DNA from: an uncultured Rhodospirillales bacterium
Lineage (GTDB): Bacteria; Pseudomonadota; Alphaproteobacteria; ATCC43930; CGMCC-115725
Direction of reading: 5' to 3'
Length of the DNA stretch: 8,469 nucleotides
Assembly: GCA_903897565.1 (NCBI GenBank)
Contig: CAIUCF010000604.1
Coordinates: 1-8,469 of the forward strand
Below are positions 1 through 6,012 of the stretch, in pieces (position 1 is the first letter of the stretch; every line of letters begins with the position of its first letter). The position numbers and the translations under genes are program-made. The notes beneath the pieces were generated by a model. The model worked only from the letters and a program-made list of their open reading frames with translations. It was not told where the DNA came from and did not search any database.

Positions 1-202
1 CAATATCGACGTCGCCGACAAGACGCTCTTCCCGCTCGCGAAATCCTGGTACATGGGCGACAACGTACCGGGCAAGCCGCGGGTCATCCTGTCCTATCTC
101 GGCGGTTTCTCGCTGTATCGCGCGACCTTGGAGGCCGCCGAAGACAACAAGTACACGGGCTTTAAGCTGGAGCGGGCGAAGCTGAGCAAAGCTGCGGAAT
201 AG
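1..202 (+). CDS. Flavin-dependent Baeyer-Villiger-type monooxygenase, C-terminal fragment
   Basis: Only the last 66 codons are inside the window, read from position 2 to the TAG at 200-202; the gene begins upstream. The fragment contains LFPLAKSWYMGDNVPGKPR, then LSYLGGFSLYR, then a tail with YTGF. This order (a W-x-M-G-x-N-x-PGKPR segment, a YxGG-x-xxYR segment and a final Y-x-GF) is characteristic of the C-terminal end of cyclohexanone/phenylacetone monooxygenase-like Baeyer-Villiger enzymes. These use FAD, NADPH and O2 to convert ketones to esters or lactones. The Rossmann motifs and the BVMO fingerprint lie outside the window, so a related class B flavin monooxygenase is not excluded. The SDR that follows starts 13 bases after the stop, which suggests co-transcription; an SDR supplying the ketone substrate from an alcohol would fit, but that pairing is inference. 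Confidence 0.82.
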   Translation, partial: NIDVADKTLFPLAKSWYMGDNVPGKPRVILSYLGGFSLYRATLEAAEDNKYTGFKLERAKLSKAAE

Positions 203-215
203 GCGGGTGTCGAAC

Positions 216-995
216 ATGCGCATGGCGGGCCGGCGCGGCATCATCACCGCGGCGGCCTCGGGCACCGGGCGCGCCGCAGCGTTGTTGTTCGCGCGCGAGG
301 GCGCCGCCGTCTGCGTCGTCGATCGCGACGGTGACAAGGCCGAGGACGTCGTCGCCGACATCCGCAGCGCCGGCGGCACGGCTTTCGCGATCGCCGCCGA
401 TCTGCGCGACGACACCGCCTCGCGGGATATCGTGGCGCGGACGGTCGCCACCTTCGGCGGCATCGATTTCCTGTGGAATCACCTCGGCATTCCCGGCCCG
501 GCGGCGGTCGAGGATCTCGACATGACGCAGTGGGACAGCGCCATCGATCTCAACATGCGCTCGCAGTTCATCACGACGGGCGCGGCGCTGAAGGAAATGA
601 AACAGGCGGGTCGCGGCAGTATCCTCTTCACCTCGTCGGTTTCGGGACTGGTGTCCTCGCCCTGGAGCCCGGTCTACGGCGCCGCCAAGGCCGGCATCAT
701 CGGCCTCGCCCAAAGTCTCGCCCGGCGCTACGGCCCGTCCGGGATTCGGGTGAACGCGATCTGCCCCGGCCCGATCGACACCCCCATGCTTCGCGTCTTC
801 GTCGATCGCCCCGATCAGCCGCACACCAAGGGCATGGATACCGAAGAACTCGTCGGCAAGGTCGCGACGGTCACCGCGCTCGGCCGCCTCGCAAAACCTG
901 AGGAAATTGCCCGCGCCGCCCTGTTCCTGCTCTCCGACGAAGCCTCCTACGTCACCGGCATCGCGATGCCCGTCGATGGCGGCATGCGGGCGTGA
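216..995 (+). CDS. Short-chain dehydrogenase/reductase (SDR) with an atypical nucleotide-binding motif
   Basis: This is a 259-residue classical SDR, presumably a cytosolic NAD(P)-dependent alcohol/ketone oxidoreductase. Catalytic residues are in place: Asn113 (DLNMRSQ), Ser141 (FTSSVSG), Tyr154 and Lys158 (YGAAK), then the CPGPIDTPM segment and the usual C-terminal YVTGIAMPVDGG. The motif normally written TGxxxGxG reads TAAASGTG (about residues 11-18), with Ala for the first Gly. The NNAG segment reads WNHLG (about 87-91). An Asp at the end of beta-2 (VVDRD) suggests NAD rather than NADP. An in-frame GTG at 207 is also open, but the best Shine-Dalgarno-like stretch (AGGCGG, 201-206) sits 9 bases before ATG 216 and touches GTG 207, so 216 is preferred. 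The gene follows the monooxygenase closely. The substrate is unknown. Confidence 0.9.
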   Translation: MRMAGRRGIITAAASGTGRAAALLFAREGAAVCVVDRDGDKAEDVVADIRSAGGTAFAIAADLRDDTASRDIVARTVATFGGIDFLWNHLGIPGPAAVEDLDMTQWDSAIDLNMRSQFITTGAALKEMKQAGRGSILFTSSVSGLVSSPWSPVYGAAKAGIIGLAQSLARRYGPSGIRVNAICPGPIDTPMLRVFVDRPDQPHTKGMDTEELVGKVATVTALGRLAKPEEIARAALFLLSDEASYVTGIAMPVDGGMRA

Positions 996-1042
996 ACCCG
1001 GCACCCGATCGAGTTCTATTCGCCCGTCGCCCAAAATAGCTT

Positions 1043-1070
1043 TCATCGCGAGCGCAGCGCGGCGATCCGG
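1043..1070. repeat. REP-like intergenic palindromic repeat (single copy in window)
   Basis: The stretch TCATCGCGAGCGCAGCGC followed by GGCGATCC closely resembles the widespread TCATTGCGAGCGAAGCG...CAATCC family of intergenic repeats found in many proteobacterial genomes. It has matched ends (ATCGC at 1045-1049, GCGAT at 1062-1066) around GCGC-A-GCGC and can fold into a hairpin. It lies between two converging genes, a usual position for such elements. Only one copy is in the window, so repetitiveness is inferred from resemblance to the known family. Confidence 0.5.
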
Positions 1071-1072
1071 AA

Positions 1073-1092
1073 GGCGCGGGTCTTACCGCGCC
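1073..1092. terminator. Hairpin between converging genes, possible bidirectional terminator
   Basis: A perfect 7-bp inverted repeat, GGCGCGG (1073-1079) and CCGCGCC (1086-1092), encloses a 6-base loop. On the minus strand it begins three bases after the TAA of the membrane-protein gene; on the plus strand it lies 78 bases after the SDR stop. No good T-run follows in either direction (AAATTATT on plus, TTCC on minus), so intrinsic termination is only moderately supported. It could equally be part of the adjacent REP-like element. Confidence 0.4.
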
Positions 1093-1095
1093 AAA

Positions 1096-1755
1096 TTATT
1101 GGTTTGAGGGTGAGACTGAATGAAATTCGGGAAGCCTGTCATCCGGTGCGATCGGGGCAATCAAGCCCGTCCCCTGGGACGACGAAGTGGGGTTCGCGCC
1201 GGATGCGCTTCCGCTGGAGTAATGATAGAGCGGATCGATTGCGACCACGACCGCAAGCGGAGCGCCGATCGCCAGCAAAGAAATGCTCGGCAGCCAGCGG
1301 TAATCCTTGCGCACACTCCCCCCTGCGCCAACAGGGTAGCCGATCAGCCAAGCAGGCAATACGACTGCCAACAGCGCAAGGCAGGGAAGCGGCGGGGATA
1401 GAGGCAGAGGGCGGGGGCAGACTATCGTGAAAATGGCCCAGAAAATAACGAGCATCGAACCAGAAATGCACACGAGGAAGTAGTCGGCATCCTTCCTGAT
1501 GGCCTTCGTAATTCGTACGGCGAGCGAGGATGCAAACACGTTGGCAAAAAATGCCGCGATCAAATAGACGGCAAATCCGGGATTGAATTTGTCCATCGTG
1601 TCCATGTGTTGGCTGGTGATCTGAGGAAACGCAATCGACACGGCCGCAGTGAATAATACTGTTGGCAAAAAGAAAACATAATATAAAAATAATGTCACTA
1701 TTATCAGAATTATCAGAGATATTAGTTCATCTTTCCCAAATATTCTTTCGCCCAT
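1096..1755 (-). CDS. Multi-pass membrane protein of unknown function with WLIGY-xx-GAGG motif
   Basis: The product has 219 residues and I do not recognise a named family. Hydrophobic stretches at about residues 11-40, 60-80, 92-113, 124-142 and 157-173 predict about five membrane passes, followed by a Ser/Gly/Pro-rich tail of about 45 residues that is probably disordered. Around residues 133-152 it carries LPAWLIGY, GAGGSV and Y152. The neighbouring minus-strand protein has the same pattern at the same place in its membrane region, so the two look like diverged paralogs; this one lacks the other's C-terminal cysteine domain. ATG 1755 is preceded by GGAGAGGA at a spacing of about 10 bases. The first 35 codons are rich in ATA, TTA and CTA, rare in the flanking catabolic genes, which suggests a different origin. 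Location in the inner membrane is inferred; function is unknown. Confidence 0.72.
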   Translation of the reverse strand: MGERIFGKDELISLIILIIVTLFLYYVFFLPTVLFTAAVSIAFPQITSQHMDTMDKFNPGFAVYLIAAFFANVFASSLAVRITKAIRKDADYFLVCISGSMLVIFWAIFTIVCPRPLPLSPPLPCLALLAVVLPAWLIGYPVGAGGSVRKDYRWLPSISLLAIGAPLAVVVAIDPLYHYSSGSASGANPTSSSQGTGLIAPIAPDDRLPEFHSVSPSNQ

Positions 1756-1824
1756 GCGCCGGAGATCCTCTCCATTATCTAAATATTCCGAATGATATAA
1801 GAGAGCGAACCCAACTGCCGTGAA

Positions 1825-1837
1825 TAATGATTCATTA
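1825..1837. promoter_or_regulatory. Perfect AT-rich dyad TAATGA-T-TCATTA upstream of the minus-strand membrane gene
   Basis: This 13-base perfect inverted repeat lies in the AT-rich gap between the two minus-strand genes, about 70 bases before the start at 1755. Position and symmetry suit a repressor or activator site for that gene, whose promoter should be here. A 13-base AT-rich palindrome can also arise by chance. No convincing -35/-10 pair was found on the minus strand; TTATAT and TAGATAAT are only possible -10 elements. Nothing else was seen in the rest of the 1756-1937 gap apart from the weak terminator at its far end. Confidence 0.3.
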
Positions 1838-1911
1838 CGATCCGCTTCAATCTCGAGATCATATTGTTACTCCTACATTGTGTCGATAGAAAATACGCTA
1901 TCATGGCGGGA

Positions 1912-1935
1912 ATAAAAATCTGCCCCCCGTCGGGC
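1912..1935 (-). terminator. Weak intrinsic terminator candidate after the LprI-domain membrane gene
   Basis: On the minus strand, just past the TGA at 1940-1938, the transcript would read GCCC, a six-base loop, GGGC (1935-1922), then AGA and a TTTTT run (1918-1914). The stem is only 4 bp, so the call rests mainly on the T-run and the position right after the stop codon. Confidence 0.33.
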
Positions 1936-1937
1936 GA

Positions 1938-3110
1938 TCACGGCGTCTTCTCCGCTGGCGGAGGGGACGAGTGAATAGCGTCGAGTTCCATGATCCGCTG
2001 CTGATAGAGGTCGGCCAAACAGTTCAGCGTCGGCTGACGCTGAGACGGCAGCTTAGCCAGGCCACATTTCGCGCCGCGGCTTTGTAGCCAAGCGCGCTGC
2101 GCCTGAAGATCGAGCGAGCTACGCGGGTCCGAGCGCCATTGATCTGCCATTACGACGTCCAACACGGAGAGATCGGACTCTAAGCAGATGAATATGTCGA
2201 CCGGAGCCGTCGCCCTTGCGCAGTCGAAACTCGGGGACTGCGCCTCTAAGGCTCCCCCATCGGGCCCTGGGTAGGACGCGAGCGCCGCACCGGATTCTTG
2301 GTCAACAACCTTTATCCAGAAAGGCATCTCGATATCAGCATTGGAACGCGCACACTCAGCGGTTCGCATGAGCTCAGCCTTTAAGTGTAGTTCTGAATTA
2401 GCCCAGGCGGCTTTTTCGGTGTAGACGAAAACCCCACCCGCGGTCTCTCGAAGGGCAACGGGGAGCCCCAACCGCTCGAGCCGGTCGCGACACGCGAGCC
2501 ATCGATCTGTCTTGCTGTCGCTGCTCGTATGATCGGGTTTCGACACGAAGTGGTCGGGACCTTCAAGAGCGTTGCCTCTCCTCTGAAGGGGCGAAATGGA
2601 TGTCAACATATCCTGTCTACGTGATTGAGAAACCAGCGATGGGGTGAGCAGGAGCGTAGCCATACCGAGACATAGACCTGGGCGCAGATAGCGCCTGAGC
2701 ACGGCGCCACCGGCCCCGGTCGCGTAACCGATCAGCCACCCCGGGAGTGTTCCCACAAGCTCGCGATATACCGGAATCGACGACGGCACTAGCGGGGCAA
2801 ATGACAAGGAGAGCGCCCCGAGGCCGAGCGCGATCCCTGATGCCGCCACGGCAATATGCAAGAAGTCTCCTTCCCCTCGCAGCAATCTGTAAGCCCTCAT
2901 AGCGGCGAACCCCGCCAGCACTCCAAACGCCGCTGCCGAAAATATAAATTCGACGTCGCCGCGGACATCCCTGTCCGGATGTCCGAAGCTCCAATATAGA
3001 TATTTCCAAAGATCAAGTTGAGGAAAAAAGAATGCAATCCACAACAACATAGTCCCGACGAAAACAACAAGTCCGCCAATTACAACGCGGAGTATTACTC
3101 TCAACGACAT
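1938..3110 (-). CDS. Membrane protein with WLIGY-xx-GAGG motif and C-terminal LprI-like (DUF1311) domain
   Basis: The product has 390 residues. About five hydrophobic segments (roughly 6-30, 53-72, 84-108, 120-138, 145-162) form an N-terminal membrane region, with LPGWLIGY, GAGGAV and Y141 matching the neighbouring 219-residue protein. A soluble region follows (about 165-390). Residues 205-275 are unassigned and contain Cys207 and Cys253. Residues 295-376 resemble the LprI/DUF1311 lysozyme-inhibitor N-terminal domain: SFDCARA, IFICLESDLSVLD, a QRAWL segment, then Cys349, Cys364 (NCLADLY) and a closing QQRIMELD. The four cysteines 297, 309, 349 and 364 sit where that family forms disulfides, so the domain is probably periplasmic. 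ATG 3110 is preceded by AGGG at a short spacing. Codon use is less GC-biased than in the flanking genes. Binding of lysozyme or another envelope partner is inference from family resemblance; the membrane half is unknown. Confidence 0.75.
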   Translation of the reverse strand: MSLRVILRVVIGGLVVFVGTMLLWIAFFFPQLDLWKYLYWSFGHPDRDVRGDVEFIFSAAAFGVLAGFAAMRAYRLLRGEGDFLHIAVAASGIALGLGALSLSFAPLVPSSIPVYRELVGTLPGWLIGYATGAGGAVLRRYLRPGLCLGMATLLLTPSLVSQSRRQDMLTSISPLQRRGNALEGPDHFVSKPDHTSSDSKTDRWLACRDRLERLGLPVALRETAGGVFVYTEKAAWANSELHLKAELMRTAECARSNADIEMPFWIKVVDQESGAALASYPGPDGGALEAQSPSFDCARATAPVDIFICLESDLSVLDVVMADQWRSDPRSSLDLQAQRAWLQSRGAKCGLAKLPSQRQPTLNCLADLYQQRIMELDAIHSSPPPAEKTP

Positions 3111-3244
3111 GATGAACCCTAAAAACGAGTCACACGGCGCCGCGGTAATAGAGAGACGGCGCGAGCACGCGGAACGTCACATCTCAGTCACGGACACTCT
3201 GATAAGTTGTCACGCTCGACCTTCTTAGTCTACCCGATTCCCGA

Positions 3245-3258
3245 TCGGATACATCCGA
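3245..3258. promoter_or_regulatory. Palindrome TCGGAT-AC-ATCCGA, possible operator
   Basis: Perfect 6-bp arms with a 2-base centre lie about 155 bases before the alcohol dehydrogenase start and about 135 bases before the divergent membrane gene. The size suits a small dimeric regulator, but no promoter could be placed around it and its sequence does not resemble the inverted repeat upstream of tetR. Confidence 0.27.
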
Positions 3259-3316
3259 CACGGGGGATCGAGTAAACGGCTGTGCCGGCGGCCTCAGGTG
3301 CTGGGAACGGCGAGCA

Positions 3317-3330
3317 GCATGCGCGCATGC
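3317..3330. promoter_or_regulatory. Perfect palindrome GCATGCGCGCATGC
   Basis: This is a 14-base perfect palindrome with no spacer, about 85 bases upstream of the alcohol dehydrogenase. It could be a regulator site or a methylation/restriction-type word. Alternating purine-pyrimidine composition makes chance occurrence in GC-rich DNA more likely, so confidence is low. Confidence 0.22.
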
Positions 3331-3403
3331 CCCTTCACATCCTCCCTCCAGCATGTGATCCTGATGCAGCGAACTAAGAACCCGCGTGTCGGGTCGTGCC
3401 CAT

Positions 3404-3408
3404 GGAGG
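3404..3408 (+). promoter_or_regulatory. Ribosome binding site that favours the TTG start of the alcohol dehydrogenase
   Basis: GGAGG (within TGGAGGGG) is the best Shine-Dalgarno match near this gene. It lies five bases before TTG 3414. The alternative starts GTG 3396 and ATG 3402 lie before or inside it and have no good site of their own. Confidence 0.5.
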
Positions 3409-3413
3409 GGCCA

Positions 3414-4577
3414 TTGCTGAGTACGATCGCATTTCCGCGGCTGCTGCGGATCGGCGGCGGCGCCTCGCAGGTGCTGGCTGCGACCTTGGCGCAGTTCGGG
3501 TTGAGCCGGCCGTTCATCCTGACCGACCGCTTCCTGCGCGATACCGGCCGGGTCGAGGTGCTGACGGCACCGCTCGATGCTGCCGGGATTGCCTTTACCG
3601 TGTTTGCCGATACCGTGCCCGACCCGACCCTGGCCTCGGTCGAGGCGGCATTGACGGCACTGAAAGCCGGCGATCACGACTGCGTGGTCGGCTTCGGCGG
3701 CGGCAGCCCGATCGATACCGCCAAGGCGGTCGCCGTGCTCGCCGTGCATGGCGGCGCGATGCGCGACTACAAGGTGCCCCATGTCCAGGACACGCCGGGC
3801 CTGCCGATCCTGGCGATCCCGACCACCGCCGGGACCGGTTCCGAGGCGACGCGCTTCACCATCATCACCGACGAGATCAGCGACGAGAAGATGTTGTGCG
3901 CCGGTCTTGCCTATCTGCCGCTCGCAGCATTGGTCGATTACGAGCTGACCCTGTCGAAGCCGAAGCGGCTGACCGCGGATACCGGGATCGACGCCCTGAC
4001 CCATGCCATCGAGGCCTATGTCTCGAAGCGCGCCAATCCGGTCGCCGACGGTTTCGCGCTGGCGGCGATGCGGGCGATCGCGCCGAACCTGCGCCGGGTC
4101 TGGGCCGATGCCGGCGACCGCAGCGCCCGCGAGGCGATGATGGCGGGCTCGACCCAGGCCGGGATCGCGTTCTCCAACAGCTCGGTCGCCCTGGTCCATG
4201 GCATGAGCCGGCCGATCGGCGCGCATTTCCATGTTCCCCATGGACTATCGAATGCGATGCTGCTGCCGGCGGTGACGGCGTTCTCGGCGCCCGACGGCCT
4301 TGCCCGCTACGCCGATTGCGCCCGCGCCATGGGCGTCGCGGCGGAGGGTGAAGGCGATCAGTCGGCGGTCTCCCGCCTGCTCGACGAGTTGGCGCAGCTC
4401 AACGCCGATCTCGAGGTCCCCGGGCCGAAGGCCTATGGCATCGACGAGACCCGCTGGCACGATCTGATCCCGACCATGGCCGAGCAGGCGTTGGCCTCGG
4501 GCTCACCGGGCAATAACCCGCGCGTGCCCAGCGCGGCCGAGATCGAGGAACTTTACCGCCAGGCCTGGCGCGCCTGA
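3414..4577 (+). CDS. Iron-containing (group III) alcohol dehydrogenase
   Basis: From the TTG start the product has 387 residues, normal for the family; it oxidises alcohols or reduces aldehydes/ketones with NAD(P) in the cytosol. Visible motifs in order: FGGGSPIDTAKAVA (about 94-107, dinucleotide binding), IPTTAGTGSEAT (about 135-146), then DALTHAIEAYVS with metal ligands Asp193 and His197, and VHGMSRPIGAHFHVPHG with metal ligands His262 and His276. Compared with E. coli FucO (Asp196, His200, His263, His277) all four ligands are kept, but the position matching FucO His267 is Arg266. Maleylacetate reductase is a relative but less likely given the complete metal site. The first residues (LSTIAFPRLLRIGGGA) suit a start at 3414; GTG 3396 or ATG 3402 would add 6 or 4 residues. 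It leads a tightly spaced plus-strand gene run. The substrate is unknown. Confidence 0.92.
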   Translation: MLSTIAFPRLLRIGGGASQVLAATLAQFGLSRPFILTDRFLRDTGRVEVLTAPLDAAGIAFTVFADTVPDPTLASVEAALTALKAGDHDCVVGFGGGSPIDTAKAVAVLAVHGGAMRDYKVPHVQDTPGLPILAIPTTAGTGSEATRFTIITDEISDEKMLCAGLAYLPLAALVDYELTLSKPKRLTADTGIDALTHAIEAYVSKRANPVADGFALAAMRAIAPNLRRVWADAGDRSAREAMMAGSTQAGIAFSNSSVALVHGMSRPIGAHFHVPHGLSNAMLLPAVTAFSAPDGLARYADCARAMGVAAEGEGDQSAVSRLLDELAQLNADLEVPGPKAYGIDETRWHDLIPTMAEQALASGSPGNNPRVPSAAEIEELYRQAWRA

Positions 4578-4587
4578 CGGCGCCAGG
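4564..4587 (+). other. Hairpin spanning the alcohol dehydrogenase stop codon
   Basis: Perfect 8-bp arms CCTGGCGC (4564-4571) and GCGCCAGG (4580-4587) flank an 8-base loop containing the TGA stop. No T-run follows, so it is not a standard terminator. It may stabilise or partly insulate the upstream message within the operon, or may be incidental. Confidence 0.33.
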
Positions 4588-4617
4588 GCAATCACTCAAT
4601 CCCGGAAAGGGAACGCC

Positions 4618-5265
4618 ATGACCAAGCCCATGAAGATCGATTTCGTCTCCGACGTCTCCTGCCCCTGGTGCGTGATCGGCCTGAAAGGGCTCGAGGCGGC
4701 GCTCGACCGCGTCGGCGATCTCGTCGCGGCCGATATCCATTTCCAGCCCTTCGAGCTCAATCCCGACATGCCGGCCGAGGGCCAGAACCTGGTCGAGCAC
4801 ATCACCCAGAAATACGGCATCACCCGGGAGCAGTCGGCCGCCAACCGCGCGGCGATCGTCGACCGCGCGGCCGGCCTCGGCTTCGACATGGAAATGGATG
4901 ACGACCGCCGCATATACAACACCTTCGACGCCCATCGGCTGTTGCATTGGGCCGGGCTCGAAGGCAAGCAGCGCGAACTCAAGCACACATTGTTCGAGGC
5001 CTATTTCACCCTCGGGCGCAGTCCGGGGGACCATGCCATTCTGCTCGATGCCGCGCAACGCGTCGGGCTCGATCGCGAGGCCGCGCGTGCTGTCCTGGAA
5101 TCGGATCGCTACGCCGCCGATGTCCGCAAGGCCGAGCGCTTCTGGCACGACCAGGGCATCACTGGTGTCCCGGCGATCATCATCAACGACCGCTATCTCA
5201 TCAGCGGCGGCCAGCCGCCGGAAGCCTTCGAGAAGGCGCTGCGCAGCATCGCCGCCGAAGTCTGA
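4618..5265 (+). CDS. DsbA-family thioredoxin-fold oxidoreductase, FrnE-like
   Basis: The product has 215 residues with no signal peptide, so it is expected in the cytosol. The active-site motif CPWC is at residues 15-18 (SDVSCPWC), right after the first beta strand (KIDFV). The helical insertion typical of DsbA/FrnE/2-hydroxychromene-2-carboxylate isomerase relatives occupies roughly 55-170. The cis-proline loop is TGVPA (Pro185), followed by a last strand and a GGQPPEAFEKAL helix. Two cysteines in CxxC plus the GVP loop favour a thiol-disulfide oxidoreductase over an HCCA isomerase, which normally lacks CxxC. ATG 4618 has GGAAAGG seven bases upstream. It lies 40 bases after the alcohol dehydrogenase and 48 before an SDR, so co-transcription is likely. 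A role in thiol redox defence or in a catabolic isomerisation next to the GSTs is inferred. Confidence 0.9.
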   Translation: MTKPMKIDFVSDVSCPWCVIGLKGLEAALDRVGDLVAADIHFQPFELNPDMPAEGQNLVEHITQKYGITREQSAANRAAIVDRAAGLGFDMEMDDDRRIYNTFDAHRLLHWAGLEGKQRELKHTLFEAYFTLGRSPGDHAILLDAAQRVGLDREAARAVLESDRYAADVRKAERFWHDQGITGVPAIIINDRYLISGGQPPEAFEKALRSIAAEV

Positions 5266-5282
5266 TCCACCTTCCCCCAAAA

Positions 5283-5297
5283 CGAGGCCCAGCCTCG
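5283..5297 (+). other. Small GC hairpin between the DsbA-like gene and the SDR
   Basis: CGAGGC and GCCTCG arms with a 3-base loop form a compact hairpin in the 48-base gap. No T-run follows (GGAAAGACC comes next), so an intrinsic terminator is unlikely; an mRNA-processing or stability element is possible. Confidence 0.28.
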
Positions 5298-5313
5298 GGA
5301 AAGACCTGACCCA

Positions 5314-6009
5314 ATGGCATCCGCCAAGACTGCCTTCATCGTCGGCGCCTCGCGCGGCCTCGGCCTCGCGCTCGCCGAGGAATATCTCAACCGCGGCTGG
5401 AACGTGGTCGCCACCGTGCGCGGCAGCGGCCACACCGGGCTGCACAGCCTCGCCGAGCGCGCCAAGGGCCGGCTCGAGATCGAAACCTGCGACATCAACG
5501 AGCCGAGCCAGGTCGCGGCGCTCCACGATCGCCTCAAGTCGCGCAAATTCGACCTGCTATTCGTCAATGCCGGGGTCGCCAACGACGCCGGGGAGACGAT
5601 CGCCACCGTCTCGACCGAAGATTTTATCCGCGTGATGGTGACCAATGCGCTGAGCCCGATGCGCTTCATCGAGGCGTTCCAGGACGTGGTGCCGGCGAGC
5701 GGCACGATCGGCGTGATGTCCTCGATCCTCGGCAGCGTCGGCGAGAATACCTACGGGCTGTGGGAGGCCTATCGCGGCAGCAAGGCTGCCCTCAACACCT
5801 TCATGCGCAGTTTCTCCGCGCGTCATCCCGATGATCCGCGGGCGCTGCTGCTGATCGCGCCGGGCTGGGTTCGCACCGACATGGGCGGACCGCAGGCCGA
5901 CCTGTCGATCGACGAGAGCATTCCCAAGGTCGTCGACCTGATCACGAAGCTCTCGGGCAAGCCCGGCGTCCACTACTACAATTACGACGGCCGTCAGATC
6001 GCCTGGTAA
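5314..6009 (+). CDS. Short-chain dehydrogenase/reductase, C-factor/sniffer-like
   Basis: The product has 231 residues, slightly shorter than typical classical SDRs. The nucleotide-binding motif is VGASRGLG (10-17), with Arg36 after beta-2 (ATVR) suggesting NADP. Further on are CDI at 59-61, VNAG at 84-87, Asn111 (VTNALSP), Ser137 (MSSILGS), and Tyr153 with Lys157 (YRGSK). The PGWVRTDMGG segment matches the C-factor-like and sniffer-like SDR branch rather than the PVDGG-ending FabG-like branch. The C-terminus (HYYNYDGRQIAW) lacks the VDGG motif. The start has only a weak GGAAAG about 10 bases upstream. The gene lies between the FrnE-like protein and tetR. The substrate is unknown; carbonyl reduction is the likely chemistry. 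Confidence 0.9.
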   Translation: MASAKTAFIVGASRGLGLALAEEYLNRGWNVVATVRGSGHTGLHSLAERAKGRLEIETCDINEPSQVAALHDRLKSRKFDLLFVNAGVANDAGETIATVSTEDFIRVMVTNALSPMRFIEAFQDVVPASGTIGVMSSILGSVGENTYGLWEAYRGSKAALNTFMRSFSARHPDDPRALLLIAPGWVRTDMGGPQADLSIDESIPKVVDLITKLSGKPGVHYYNYDGRQIAW

Positions 6010-6012
6010 CGC

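Larger units (their letters stand above)
3111..3413. other. Gene-free region between divergent genes
   Basis: About 300 bases separate the minus-strand membrane gene from the plus-strand alcohol dehydrogenase, so promoters for both should lie here. Reading frames on either strand are short or are extensions of antisense frames, and none has a convincing start signal. I see two short perfect palindromes (3245-3258 and 3317-3330) but no strong sigma70 promoter, tRNA, terminator or attachment site. The region may also mark the right edge of the inserted block. Confidence 0.55.

Noticed and set aside
1007..3273. Direct repeat GATCGAGT at 1007-1014 and 3266-3273 as a target-site duplication around the inserted block
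   Set aside because: An 8-base match over 2 kb in GC-rich DNA is expected by chance, and neither copy sits at a sharp junction.
3319..3420. Short plus-strand frame from ATG 3319 in the gene-free region
   Set aside because: About 33 codons, no ribosome binding site, no recognisable sequence, and it begins inside a palindrome.
3294..4241. Long minus-strand open frame opposite the alcohol dehydrogenase
   Set aside because: It is rich in Arg, Gly, Asp and His with no family motif, and mirrors a well-supported gene on the plus strand; a typical GC-rich antisense shadow.
4399..5526. 375-codon minus-strand open frame opposite the DsbA-like gene
   Set aside because: Composition is that of antisense to GC-rich codons, it covers parts of three real genes, and it has no recognisable domain.
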